A stretch of DNA of 64,000 bases, from contig NC_092560.1 of the NCBI RefSeq assembly GCF_037038585.1, forward strand, positions 84,925,549 through 84,989,548, read 5' to 3'. Below are positions 41,850-54,147 of this stretch, piece after piece. Within the stretch, counting starts at the first letter, position 1. Every line of letters begins with the position of its first letter. The notes under the pieces were generated by a model. It did no database searches. It saw only the letters and a list, made by a program, of their open reading frames with translations, and was not told the origin of the DNA. Origin of the DNA: Patagioenas fasciata (Eukaryota > Chordata > Aves > Columbiformes > Columbidae). The position numbers and the translations under genes are program-made.

Positions 41850-42560
41850 TTCTGCCTGGGGTGCAGCGCGGGTTGGGGGTGTGCGTGGGGCTCTGGGTCA
41901 CCGTGCCAGCACCCGCCTGTCCCTGCGCGCCCCGGCAACACCTCCCGTGGGCAGAGTTTTCCCCCATTCCCTCCGAGGCTGGATGTCAGCGCTCGCTCCC
42001 CCGTTCCGCAGCCGCCCCGCTGACGCAGAGCAGGTTTGGTTGCCAGGGGAAATGGCAAACGGGGAGACAAGCTGACACCCACAGGCCACCGCCGAAACGA
42101 GCTGGCATCTGGGTCCCGCAGCTGCCAAACCTCGGCGGCGAGCGGCCGCGGCAATCAGCCCCGGCGATGGAGCAGAGCGAGGAGGAGGAGGCGGCGAAGG
42201 GCATGTGGTGCACAATCAGTGCCGCAATCAAAGGGGAGAGCCCGTGCCAGCTGGTTGCTGCGCTCCCACCCCCTGCCAAAAGCGCAAAATAATATTTAAA
42301 GGCAACGTGGACAAAAGGCCGGCAGCTTGCGTGGCCCGTGGCGGCGGGGGCTGCCGCAAGGGCTCCGGGGCCCCTTTACGCCCCGTGCCAGCTCTCTTTA
42401 GGCTTCTGTGCCGCTCAGAGAACTGCAGCTACTTTTAAAACTACAGGTTGTGCCAGGAAAAAGTCGAGATGTCTATGGCTGAGAGCGTGGAGATTGCGGC
42501 AGCGGTGGCGGGAGCGGGGACGGTTAATAGCGGGAGGCTGGCTGTATAGTGCAGATGTCA
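41850..42560. promoter_or_regulatory. Orphan CpG-rich block; candidate distal promoter or enhancer
   Basis: An isolated GC- and CpG-rich block about 36-38 kb upstream of TCF4 exon 2. It contains GGTTGCCAGGGGAAATGGCAAA (about 42037-42058), which resembles two RFX half-sites, and an AATCAAAGG LEF/TCF-type site (42224-42232). A 41-codon plus-strand ORF, MEQSEEEEAAKGMW and so on, lies at 42167-42292 with G at -3 and +4. In mammals TCF4 has far-upstream alternative first exons, so a distal first exon is possible. I could not recognise its peptide. Confidence 0.35.
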
Positions 42561-44373
42561 AGAGGCGCTGCCTGCTTTTGATGGGCAGCCCGATGCATGA
42601 CAAACATTGCAATGTGTCAAAATGGGGAAAAAATTCCTATCATCCACCATATGAAGTGTTTTACTGTGTTGCCCATTCTGGGTAGCTCTTTTGCAGATGT
42701 ATTTTTGGATGGGGAAATGCAGAAGTGAAACGGGTTGGGAAAAAGAGGCGCGTACTCTCTGCAGAGAGCAGCCAGCTAGTGTGATGGTCCACGGGCACCT
42801 TCGCCTCCCCCAGACCCGTCTGCTCCGGCCACGGAGCACCCAGCAGGCTGGGAGGAGCCGGAGGGGTCACCGAGAGCATCTCATCCCATCCCATCCCAGC
42901 ACAGCACAGCACCGGCTCAGCGCTGAGCTGGACCGTAAAGCAGCTGGGGACAGTGCAGGTGTTGCATCTATTATTGAAAAGGATCTGCAGCACTTAGGAG
43001 CATTGTAAAAATAAGACATCCTGATGCTTTTGAGGAGGTGTGCTCTCCCATGGTGGCTTTGGAGGGCTGTGTCACGCCGTGTGGGGATAGCGTGGCGCCA
43101 GGGTGCGTTTGGGAGCTCACGAGGGGTTGACCTGTAGATTTGGTGTCTATAGGGAAACAACGTGTGAAGTTGTACTGCCGTGACGGCTGTGCCACACCAA
43201 CTGTGTGACCCAGGAGTGGAACCGAGTTGGTACGTGTGTCGGGGTTTAATGAGAGACACAATGGCTTCTTCAGCCCCCCGGGACACTTGCCCTGTTCCCA
43301 GTGCTGCCTTGGGGGCACCTCCAGGCCGGTTTTGGGGTGACGAGGTGGTTTGCAGCGCTTGCTTTGCCGCTGGGAAGGACCCTCGCTGTGTTCTTAGCGA
43401 TTAATAGCGGTGGGTTAACGTTTGGCTCGTCCTACAGATCTGTTAGATATCGCTTTGCCGCTGCTGCACGGCGCACACCAAACCCTGCACTGCAGGCGTG
43501 AACTTGCTCTCTGTGCTCCGGTGGTGCCGGATGCAAAGTTGCCCAGCTGATTGTGCCAAAGGCCCTTTTGCACAGACCGAACACGACTGCTGTTCTTCTA
43601 CCGGGCGGAAATGAGGAGAATGGCCATCATTCCACGGGCAGAAAGGGCCGCGGCAGCCTTGCTGCTCATTCGTGTGGTGCAGAACAGAAACGCTGGCAGA
43701 GCCAATGGCGCAAATGAGATTGGGTTTTAAGAAAGAGCCCTAACAAACAGTCCGCATTTCAGCCGATGTTGTGTTGTGTGATCACACCACATTAATAGAT
43801 CAAAGAGAAAATTTTGTTATAGTTAGGCACGAAATCCACTATTTTTGTAGTGAAAAAGGTCTTAGGTTTGCAAAGAGTCACCTTGTTTGCTGACATTGCT
43901 TCTAGGAGTAAAATAACAAAAGCAAAACTCGCTTGCTTTTCTGAACTCTCTGCTAAAATCTGACTGTGGTACAGGACAGGTACGGCAGATCTGACCATTT
44001 TCTATTTTAGCGTTCTTTGAGTACTTCTGAGATTTATTTGGAAGAAGCTCCAGGATTCAACCTGATTTTCTGATTTTGCTCTGTTGAGCCTTCTTCATAT
44101 TTCTTCTCTTCTTTCCTTCTTCTTCTTGTTCCTCTCCTCCTTTTTTTTTAAATTAGGAACACACTTCAGATAGTGATCAGTAATTTCTCAGTGCAGCGCA
44201 CGTGAAATTAAACATATTACTGCTCATATGAATAAAGTCGTGCATCACACCCTGTTCTCTTGCCCCCTCTTCCCAAACACACACACGGTCACTCACAAAC
44301 CTCTTCCTTGTCCTCTGCTTTGTGCTTCCATTTGCTGATATCTGGGATTCCTAGGTGTGCTGTACCTTGCTGG

Positions 44374-44399
44374 GCTCAGCTCAGCTCAGCTCAGCTCAG
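44374..44399. repeat. (GCTCA)5 microsatellite
   Basis: Five GCTCA pentamers in a row, in otherwise unique DNA. Confidence 0.9.
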
Positions 44400-47300
44400 T
44401 TATCTGCGCAGGGCCCGGAGCCGCATTCCTCTCGTGCTTGTCACCTCTGCCTCTCCAGCGCCTGTGCTGCACCAGCTCCTTCTTCTCCTGGGCTGGTTTG
44501 ACGTTGACGCTGACGAATTTGTGGAATTCAAAGGGATTTTGAATCGCCCACGGTTGGTTTATCAGTGCTGGATCTATGGCGTTTCTCCGGGACGTGGTTT
44601 ACTCTGCCGTTCCCTCCTTCAGCGGGCGGTGAAATGCTGCTAAATGTAGGTGTCATTTCCTCCATTTGCACTTTCCGACCCAGTCTGAACAGAGATCAAC
44701 CTTCAATATCTTAAAAACCGATAATATTGTTTGATGATCAAACTGAAAATTGTCACAATAGAGTGGAAAAAATAAGTCCTCTAAGAAAATGGGGTTTAGC
44801 AAAGCTCGGGATTTGGACCTGAACTGAACTCTGTACTTATTTATATGTCACCGAAGCTGTCCCCAATATTGCCAATAATAATAAGAAACGTAACAGGGAT
44901 GTGTATTTTGCATACGTATTTTGGGTTTGCAGCTGATAGGCGCCATTTTGGTTTCAGAATATGTTAATATATATACTGTTATCGGATAATATGTTCTGAA
45001 TAAGCAACTCGAGCTGCTTCGGGTGACGCTTTGCAAGCCGCTGCCTCAGTGCTGCTCCGTTAAGATGTTTCCAGCTTTGCCAAACTGCCCGAAGGAGCTG
45101 TGGATTTTATGTGCTACCCTTTTACATTTCCAGTGTCACTTTTAACAGGCACGCACCCGTGACAAACACCTGACGGTGTGCCCGCCGTAATGCAGAGACT
45201 CGATATGCATATAACCCTTACCTCTTACAGCATGAAGTGCATTTGCACCATTGCCTGCGATGAGGATTGAGCTATTGGTTCTTTATTTTGCACGCCTTGT
45301 TGTGTGCTGGTAGCGGAGCGATGTGTTAACCCAGCCGGGTGCCTGAGGCTGGGGTGCCATGCTGGCACTTGTTCTTTTCCATAGGGTGCTCTGTGCCTGG
45401 GACGCACATCCCACAACTTCCGATGCTGCGTGTTTTGTCAAGCGACGTCTGGCGTGTCTCGTGTGAGGAAATGTGGAGATACGAGAAAGGTTGAGATGAA
45501 CCATAGCGTTAGCATAAGGATGCAACCACAGGTCTCGGAAAACTCGTTCATTTTGCTGCCCAGCTGACAATGCACTGATTTTCCCCGGATAAGGGTGATG
45601 AGCTCCCTCCTCCCCAGCCCCATCGCTCAGAAACCCCGGCGTCTGGGCGCTCGGTCTGAGGTGAAGAGCTCATCCAGCTCCCGCTCCAGCTGGTGTGTAT
45701 TTAGAGCCGCATTTTGCCGCCTCGGGTGGTTTCTGCATTTCTGGGACGGGCAGACCTTCCTTCTGGCCCGGCCGTGTCCTTCAGCATCGAGGAGCAGCGC
45801 CACCTCTTCTTCCTCCTGCATCCCTTCTCCAGCAAGGGCTGTGGGGTCATCCCACCAGCGTGTGCCGGGCAGAGTTACGCTGGAATGCGTAAAGGCTGAT
45901 GTGCTCGGCCACAAAACCCCTTCCATCGGGGGCTGCTGAGCCAGCCCCACCAGCCCAAGCAGGCAGGAGCAGGCAGGAGCAGGCAGGGAGCGCGTTCCTG
46001 CAGGCAGCACCTGCTAGTGCTGCCGTAAAGAGCAAGGGAAGAGCTGGGGAGCTCCTCATCATCCCAAAAACGCCCGCTGCACAGGCAGGCGGTGCTCAGC
46101 GTGATGGAGAGCGGGCCGGGGCCACGCCGTAAACCGCCTGGATGCGGCGAGAGCCGAGCCCCAAGCAGCACATTGCGGCTCCTGAATATTTCATGGGTCG
46201 CGCAAGGCGTTGGGAGCAGAGCGATCTGCCGTTCTCCGTTCTGCGCGGCTCCTTCCCGAAGCCTGTTCTCCTCTCTCTCCCACCAATGCTGCTTTTCATT
46301 TGGCAGGAGTGATTACCCTTCCTTTTCGTTAATAACGGAGCTGAAATGCCCAGACCAGTGCTTGGGTTTATAAGCATCCTCGGCAGCATCGGCGGTGATG
46401 TCAGCTCCGAGTATGCTAATTAATCTGTGGTCCCTCTTCTGGCTGTTTCTGCAGTAACAGAGCAAAAATCATTTTAGGTTATGTATCACGACTGCCTGTT
46501 GTTTATTTTTTATTGTCTTTCTCTCTGTATGGCTCAATTACAAACCCGAAGAAGCTTTGCTTTCAGGGTAGGGGCCGCGCTCGGCGTGGTGCAATGCTGC
46601 CTGCGGAGCCGTGCGCAGCGCCGCGATGCTGAGCGTAGCATGGGGTGGAGATGCAGGTGCAGGGTTTTGGGGAGCCCCACGTCCACAGGGACCCACGGGG
46701 ACGCCCAGCATCGCGGGGGCTCCCGGGGAGCTGGCGTGGGCTGGGTTTGCATCCAGCAACCAGCACCTGCATCTTCATTTTCTCGTGTGGGTGCAGAGTT
46801 TTCCAGGGCTCGGTGAGCTTTCCCAACCCGTTCCCGCTTCCCTCCCCGGTCCCGGTCGGCACGGGGGGAGCGCGGATCCCAGTGCCCCGTGTCCCCAGGG
46901 AACCCCAACCCATTCGGACCCCCCGGGGCTCCCACCCAGCCGTCCCCCAGCCCAGGACTCATATTTGCAATAGAAACAGCGTTTGGCTGCGATGAGCAAA
47001 CTTCACAGTGGCTTGCGTGCAGCCTTTGGGTTTGTAAATGAAGGGAAGGGTTGGGAGAAGGGGGCTGGCCGTGATATACAGGGAAATCTCGTTATGAGAA
47101 TTTATCCTCTTCATTAAAAGCTCCTAAGATCTTCATCTCTGGTATTTAATGTACCAAATTCAATATTCTGAATGTAGTTTGCATATAAAAATAGCAATAT
47201 CATATTTTTTTTTAAATGGAAGGGGGAAGGGAAAGTTTTAACTAAGCCACACACTTTAATAGCTTTTTTTTTCATAAATCCAGGCTCTGGGAAATATTTG

Positions 47301-48101
47301 CCAGCCAAGAATAAACTGTTTGCAGGAACTGAAGGTTTTTCTCCCAGTGAAAGTTGTGTTTTCTTTCTACGCAAAGCAGGATGCCCTGAGAAGCAGAAAT
47401 GATGAATCCTTAGGAAAAGGAAAAGATCCATTGCCCTTGTGAGAGACAAAGACTCAGCCTTGAAAACCCTGGGTTTATAAATGAAGAAAATGCATGAATA
47501 ATAGAAAACACACAACCTAAAATCTAATTAAGTTGAGTGAGTCGATAAGTTTCTGTTTCTGGATGCTGGAGACTTTCCATTTATCTCCTTCACATTCAAC
47601 CACTTAGAAAAACCTGGGAAAATGCGCTGTATGATGCACAATATGTAAGAATATGTGCTTTATTCATTGTGAGTTTCCTCTACCATACTCCAGCTCCTAA
47701 TCTCACTGTGTGCATCCCCACATTTGCCCGTCAGGAAGGTTCCGGACTCGCTCTTTTGTGGCCCAGGGGCCACCCCCGGCCGTGGGGCTGCGCTGGGGCC
47801 GTGGGGCAGGAGGAGGGGACCTGTAGCACAGCACGGCCTGGCCGCTTTAAGGAGACTCGGTTTTCATTTGTGTGCTTGCGTTTGGCTCTTGAGCGCTGCA
47901 GAACGACTTCACCCGCGTGTAAGCGAGAGACCAATCCTCCGCCAGGTCCCTGCTGTCACCCCAGCGCGGGACGTTCACGACATCCCAAGGAAAGTCGTTT
48001 TCATACTGTCACATTACAGGAGAAAGTGAAGGAAGGGCTGACACCCCCAATGTGCTGCAGCCAGAGTGGGGGCGAGGTGGGGCTGCTGGGGATGGGGATG
48101 C
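44400..48101. other. Intergenic DNA, GC-rich in 45.6-46.9 kb, AT-rich at the ends
   Basis: No gene recognised. Many overlapping short ORFs between 45.6 and 47.0 kb reflect GC content. A 10-bp repeat (GCAGGAGCAG) is at about 45958-45988. AT-rich blocks at 44650-45000 and 47090-47560 look like regulatory unique DNA. Confidence 0.5.
46385..46530. promoter_or_regulatory. Candidate conserved non-coding element with POU/homeodomain and RUNX-like sites
   Basis: TGATGTCAG (CRE-like) is followed by TATGCTAATTAATCTGTGGTC, which combines octamer-like TATGCTAAT, homeodomain TAATTA and RUNX-like TGTGGTC within 20 bp. No repeats or ORF. Assignment rests on motif density only. Confidence 0.35.
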
Positions 48102-48371
48102 TGCCACCGCTCACACTCTTGCCATTGCTGCCATGGCTATCGCCACTGCCATTGCCACCACTGCCATTGCTCTCATTGCTGCCACCACTGCCATTGCTGC
48201 CATTGCCACCACCGCTGCCATTGCCACCACTGCTATTGCTGCCATTGCCACCACCACTGCCATTGCTGCCATTGCCATCACTGCTATTGCTGCCATTGCT
48301 GCCACCACTGCCACTGCTGCCATTGCCACCACCGCTGCCACCGCTGCCATTGCCGCCGTTGCCGCCGCCGG
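48102..48371. repeat. GCCATTGCC-type 9 bp / trinucleotide minisatellite
   Basis: Alternating GCCATTGCC, ACCACTGCC, ATTGCTGCC and ACCACCGCT triplet blocks keep a 3-bp and 9-bp phase for about 270 bp. They give frames of Leu/Pro, Ala/Ile/Thr and Cys/His on the plus strand and Ala/Met/Val on the minus. The right end passes into GCCGCC. Confidence 0.95.
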
Positions 48372-51300
48372 TACCGCGGCGCCGCAGCCAGCCGCAGCAC
48401 CTGGCCGGGTGCGCAGCGGCAGCTCAGCGCCTCGACAGCGGTAACGATTTAGAAGCGGGATGCTAAACAAGATATATACATGATGTCAAATATTGGCTGC
48501 ACACATCTAAGCCAATCACTTCTAAATAAATTAACCATGGCATCGCCTAATACGATCCACCTGCTTTCCTCCTCGTGTTGTTCCAGACCCTACCTGAACC
48601 CCCCTTTGATTAAATGTCAAAAGCTTGCCTTGTGCCTGCAGATTTCACTGAAGGCGGATAACAGAAAGGTTCCTCCTGTGACTCCATAAAACTGAAATAA
48701 ATTCCACTGGCATCTTGTAAATTTTTATTTTCTACAATGACTGCAGGCCCCATCTGCGACCCAGCTGTTATTAGAAGGGAAAGCGTTGGCCCTTCTGCAT
48801 TACAAAACAGCATAGAACAGTAATTGCCAGTGGAAGAGATTAAGTGTAGACACTAAAAATGTTTACTCGCAATGAATATGCATAACGATGGGTAGGAAAC
48901 AGCACTGGAAGATTAAAAAGAGAGAAGGGTTTGTTTACAAGGCTGGGAAAAAAAAAGAGGGGAATGTCAGTTGGCCCCAAGCCTGAAATAGGAACGAAAA
49001 ACCTTTGGGCAAGGCATTAGGGAGAAAAACAGATGGTTTGTGAACCTTTTATTAGATAGAAAAATCATTAATCAAGCCCAGGCTGGAAATGGCAGGGTTT
49101 TTGGTAGTTCATATTTTAGTTTATTTTTTCTTAAAGCGACAGAGCGCGGTGCGGCTGGCGGAGCCGGCTGGCGGCGCGGCAGCGTTGTCGGCGTGCGGCG
49201 CTGGGCCGCGCTGAGCGCCTCTGCGCAGGAAATCCCTCCGTGGGGGTCACGTTTCAGCACCTGTTCTGCCCATACACCGAGGCAATTAAAACGAGAGAAA
49301 AAATGAGAAATAAGAAGGGGTTTGCTTTTTCATGGGCGCTGCGTCGCGGCTGCCGGGGGGGCGGGGGAGAAGCGTAGGGCACGGAAAGTTCTGCAGCCAG
49401 GCTCGCGAATAAAGAGCCGTTTAGCAGAGCTGGCGATGCGCGCGCCCTCCGTCGCAGCCCCGCTTCCCTTTATGCCGCTGCTAGAAGACAAAAACCCGTG
49501 GCGTTGGGCACGCTGGGCACCGGCGAGCCGCACGGAGAGCGGTGCTCTGGCTGCCCGTGGTGCCACAAACGCGGGGCTTTGTTCGGTTTGCGTCCCCTTC
49601 TCCAGCGCCACCAGCCTCCACGCAGGGCTCGGCTTTCCCATCCATTGCAGGATGGGGACACAGGGTGACAGGAGCAGAAGGGGGACGTGGGGTGAAGGGA
49701 CGTGTCCCTAATGACGCACCAGTGATGGATCGGCAAGGGGACACCCAAAATCCAGCCAGAACTGTCCCCCGAGTGCCCTGGTACCCCCTGAGCATCCTGG
49801 GTGTCCCCGGGGCCGCCCCGTGGCTCCTGGGCTGGGCGCACCTCCAGCACCGCTTGCTGGGGGAGTCATTCCTCTGTTTTCCATGTAAATTATTAGCAAT
49901 GAGAGGAGGTAAATAATAATTAGAAAAACCCAAATCTAGTCTGTGAATCATAAAGATCCCTCTGTGTGCTTAATTATATTTGATGGCCACGAAAGCCGGG
50001 TTGAAACCGTTAAAGATCTCCCGTTCCCAGGTGCACGCACGCCGTGGCACAAGGCGGCACCGGGGACCCGGGGACCCTCGCCGCTGCCAAACACGTCTGT
50101 GGGACAAATGGTGTCTGGCCCTTGCCCCGGGCAGGTGTAAATGTGCTCGTTTTAGCTGAGCTGGTTTTGAATACCTTGGGACGGGAGCAGAATCAGACTC
50201 GTGGGGTTTGATCCTTGATTGCGCTCGTGCGGGAAATCTGGGGTGAATCTGCGGATCCCCGGGGAGTTACTTGGTGTTTGCATTTATGGAACAGCCCCGT
50301 AATTCGCTCTGGTAGAATTTAACAAATTTATATTAAAAAAAAGCTAGAAACCTCAGCTCTATCAAATCCTGGAAGCAAGTAAGAGTTACAAAAGATGACA
50401 TTAAGAATGAAGGACAACATTTTTAATGGTAAACTCAGGACCAAAAGCAAAGCCAGGCTCCTTCTTCAGGGAATAAAGGGGAATGGTTTCTTTTTCCAAT
50501 TTCTTTCATACCGCAGAGGAGCTGCCCACACATTTCCTAATTCTTAGACTAATAACTCTGAGATGAACTTCCTAAAACATATGAGCTTCATCAGAGCCGG
50601 GGGAGCGGGGGGAGAGAGCGAGGGGGAAGTACAAAATGATCTTTGTAAGAAATAGTAGCTGGGATTGCTAGCGTTGCATATGTTACAGCACATCATTAAT
50701 AACAGTGATCAAAAGGAAAAGAACATCTTAGCAGCTGCATCAAATTATTATAGAAATTGGAATTTTCAAATGAGCTCAGAGTTTAAAAAAAAAGAAAATT
50801 AAAAAAAAATAAGAAAACAGAGGGGCACCATGTGCTGGGGGTCAGAGCGCTCTGCAGAGCCACAGGATAATCCCAAAATGTACTGAAAGGGCTGCGATGA
50901 AAATGAAATTCTTCTTCCTTTTGTGGTCTTTGCAATATTATGAGACAAAACGTGGGGGGAAAGTAAGATGCACATCTTCTTAGGGTGGCGTTGATGGACG
51001 CTGGGCTCGGGACCCCCAGCGCCGTCCCCCCAGCCTGCGGGAGGGACGGGCTGCTCGGCTCTCCGAGGAGGAATTGCTCTTCCTCTCGCAGAAATTGGTG
51101 CGCGGCCATGGGTTTTATATCCCCCGTGTGCACGGAGAGTGGGAGGGATGCTGCGGCTCGCCCCAGGAGCGCGGCCCAGCGCCGGCTGCGCCACAACGGG
51201 TGTTTTATAACAGCGTTGCGCAAAGGCGCGCGGCCCGGCCAAGCCAAGCCCTCCTGCTTCTCACAGCAATTTGGGAGGAGATCAAGGCCTTGGGGAGCTG

Positions 51301-52904
51301 GGTTTTGCACCTGCCCGGCTTGGGGGTGGTTCTGGGGTCCCTTTACCGCTGGGGGTGACAACAGGGGGGCTCGGGCTCCTCCGTGCGCCATCGGCGGATG
51401 GTTTAGGAGTAACCCCTGTGTCCCGGTGGGGGGAACCCATGGTGGCGCCTTTGAAATTAATTGGAGGGTCTGTCGGTGTCAGTGGGATTGGCTGTAGGGA
51501 GATCCAGTGCTCAGCGGGAGCGCAAGGTGACGTGGAGAAACTCTTTAAAGATTCAGGTTTGATGTCGATATAAAAGCCTTTCTTAAAAACGCATTCCCGA
51601 GCCCCCTCGCTTTCTTTTAAAGCGATGTTTTTATAATCCGAACCAGTTACGGCGGCTCCAGTTACACATCTGCCTGCTGCGGGTGACGTTGCAGCCCATG
51701 GCAGCCAGCAGTAAAAGCGCAGGTGTTTCGGTTTTGAAGTAACCATTTGCAGACTGAACCGGGACGGGGGCCTGGGCTGATGGTTTTCTGTGGCCGCGTC
51801 CCCGCGGCCGTGCGGGGGTTAAAGCGTCGCAGGGGGGCCGCTCTGACCTCCCCGCTCTCCCATCTGCCGGGAACCCTGCAACCTGCTTGTCAATGAGCGT
51901 TTCCCGCACACAGCCCGGCTCCTCCTGCTTCTGCATGCAGAACAGACCATTCAGTGTGTGTGTCCGTTCTGCCGCATGCTTTCCCCCTGTACTTTCTGCC
52001 ATCGTTATCGTCACTTTGGTTCGGTAAATAATGTTGACACACGGTTCCAGAAGAGCTGTGGAGTGTCCATCTGACACCCGCACAATCAGAAGTTCAGCTC
52101 TTTGTAAAAAAGGACAGATTGAGCCTCCAGTTTCTTGGTGAGCGCTTCCTCCTTCCCCCGTGAAGGCTGGCGCGGAAGATGTGGGATCCCCGCTAGCCCT
52201 GTCACGATGAGGAAATCTATTATTTCCTATTAAATCCCTTCAAATAATCCATTCATCTGATCTTGGAGAAATGCAAAGCGCTCATTAATCATACAACTGG
52301 TGAGCACTGATTTACAGATTAATCTAATTAGCCCTCATTTGTTTCAGGTGAAAGCGGCGCTGGAGCAGCCGCTGCCCAGCGCACAAAGCCCCGCACATGT
52401 GGCTCCGTGTACCAGTCAGGATCAATTACCGCCTTGACTTTGCGGAGCTCACGCTGCTCTGGTCGAGGCTCTGTCAACATTTCCATTACAAATTCAAACA
52501 CCGCTTTTAAGGGATTTATTACTCAGCCATAACATTGGGTTGACTCTTGGCATCCAAGATGTGAGCCGGGGATCGCCGGGTATTCAGCCAAACCGCCGGA
52601 GCTCTGGCAGAGCCCGGAGGGTGCAGGGGAAGGGGGAGCGCTGGGGCTGGGTCCTCAGCTTTGCAGCTTTGAGAAGGGCTTTGTTTTGTGAATGTAGATT
52701 TTGGCGAATTCACTGCTGGAATTAAATCTCTGCAGCGGATGGAAAAAGCGCGATGACTGATTCCTGCCGTGGTCACCCCTCCTCTGCCATCCCCACTGCT
52801 CTGGAGGCACGGGGGAGCAGGGATGTGCTCCCCTGCACCCCAGAATGGGTCCCGTCAACACCCAGACCCTGATCCTGCACCGCAGGGGACACCCCACTTC
52901 TCCC
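48372..52904. other. Intergenic DNA with CpG-rich patches and AT-rich blocks
   Basis: No gene recognised. CpG-rich patches at about 49140-49260, 49330-49570 and 51000-51280 could be small islands. AT-rich blocks at 48450-49120, 50280-50820 and 52190-52530 look like non-coding regulatory DNA. Overlapping ORFs up to 202 codons in GC-rich parts show no domain. Confidence 0.5.
52190..52350. promoter_or_regulatory. Candidate conserved non-coding element
   Basis: AT-rich unique DNA with a dense series of homeodomain-like cores (CATTAATCATAC, GATTAATCTAATTAG) and no tandem repeats. Assigned by composition only. Confidence 0.35.
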
Positions 52905-53220
52905 AGAGGGGATGGGGACACCCTGCGTCACCCATCCTGCGTCACCCATCCCAGGGCTGGGGACACCCTGGGTCACCTGTCCCAGGGCACATCCCAGGGC
53001 AGGGGACACCCTGGGTCACCCGTCCCAGGGCAGGGGCACCCTGGGTCACCCATCCCAGGGCACGTCCCAGGGCAGGGGGCACCCTGGGTCACCCATCCCA
53101 GGGCACGTCCCAGGGTAGGGCACATCCCTGGGTCACCCGTCCCAGGGCACCCATCCCAGGGCAGGGGCACCCTGGGTCACCCATCCCAGGGCAGGGGACA
53201 CCGTGGGTCACCCATCCCCT
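52905..53220. repeat. 30/31 bp minisatellite with 15 bp half-units
   Basis: The unit is roughly CCCAGGGCAGGGGACACC followed by CTGGGTCACCCAT, 30 or 31 bp. Half-unit insertions of CCCAGGGCACGT type occur. About nine to ten copies. Frames on both strands are open (up to 226 codons on the plus), which I treat as a by-product. Confidence 0.95.
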
Positions 53221-54039
53221 GGTGTGTGGTTGTGCCAGGGCTGATAAACACACAGAGCCCGTCTGATCCCCGGTGTCCCCTTTCCCGGGGATTTCCTGAG
53301 CCCCGGTGCGGTCGGGTGTCCGATGTGACGGAGCAGCCGGTTCGGCTCCCCGGGGAACACCCCGTGCTTAAGAATGCTGTTATTTCTTCTATGGAAAAAA
53401 TAAAAAAGGTACAAATGATAGTTCCAAAGGAGCAATTTATATTTGTACCCAGAAATTGCCCTGTTAGTTTCACAGATGTATGCTTTGGACTGACGACGAG
53501 ATTAGAGTGGAAACCTGCGTGTTGAACTGACAAGGCAAAACATATTAAGCCAGCTTGTGGGATGCGGAGAAAAAACCTGCTAGGGAAAAACCCAACAGAA
53601 ATGCTTCCGATTTATTTTCATCAGCATCTAGGTAAATACAATGTAATGGGAATATTTAAAGACCTATAATCTTATTTACATTCTGAGCATGACTACGGTT
53701 CCCAGTGCATTGCAGACATCTGTCAGACAAACAGACAAGACTCTGCAAAGATATTTTAAATGCTGTTCTCTTAAACAGCAAGGAAGCTGTTTGGGGCTTT
53801 GGCAGCATCGCTGGGATATGACATGTCTTTTTTGCTTCCTTTTTTTTCCCTGTAGCAAATGATTCCTTCAGCTTCTTACAGGGAAGCTTAAGAAATTCTG
53901 TTTGATAGGGTATTTAGTGTGAAAATGGAAGTGATAACTCACGGTCCGATCTCATTTGTCTCCTCTGCCCGTGCCCACTTCGGGTCTATTTTAAGGACTT
54001 TTCTTCCCCCTCTCATTTCAATATGAAAATAGCACGGCA
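53221..54039. other. Intergenic unique DNA
   Basis: Contains an AT-rich, conserved-looking segment (53366-53520) with a 9-bp inverted repeat, then ordinary AT-rich DNA. No ORF of note. Confidence 0.55.
53408..53449. other. Inverted repeat, possible hairpin
   Basis: GGTACAAAT at 53408-53416 is the exact reverse complement of ATTTGTACC at 53441-53449, with a 24-bp loop. The arms are too short for a microRNA precursor as they stand. Confidence 0.7.
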
Positions 54040-54147
54040 CAGGTCAGCCTCATCAAACAACATAACGAAAATGTGCTTGTATTTAATCTAACGCAGGTCA
54101 GCCTCATCAAACAACATAACGAAAATGTGCTTGTATTTAATCTAACG
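54040..54147. repeat. Perfect 54 bp tandem duplication
   Basis: Bases 54040-54093 are repeated exactly at 54094-54147. Unlike the nearby GC-rich arrays, the unit is ordinary AT-rich unique DNA. Zero differences mean a very recent duplication, or an assembly artefact. Confidence 0.97.

Larger units (their letters stand above)
38974..44373. other. Intergenic DNA with an isolated CpG-rich block near 42 kb
   Basis: No gene recognised outside the CpG-rich block described separately. 40730-41000 is an AT-rich, conserved-looking block (ATTATTTATTAGG, ATTAATTG, CATTAAGTATTAAAG). A short CATCC/CCCAT repeat occurs at 42879-42898. 44090-44150 is pyrimidine-rich. Confidence 0.55.
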
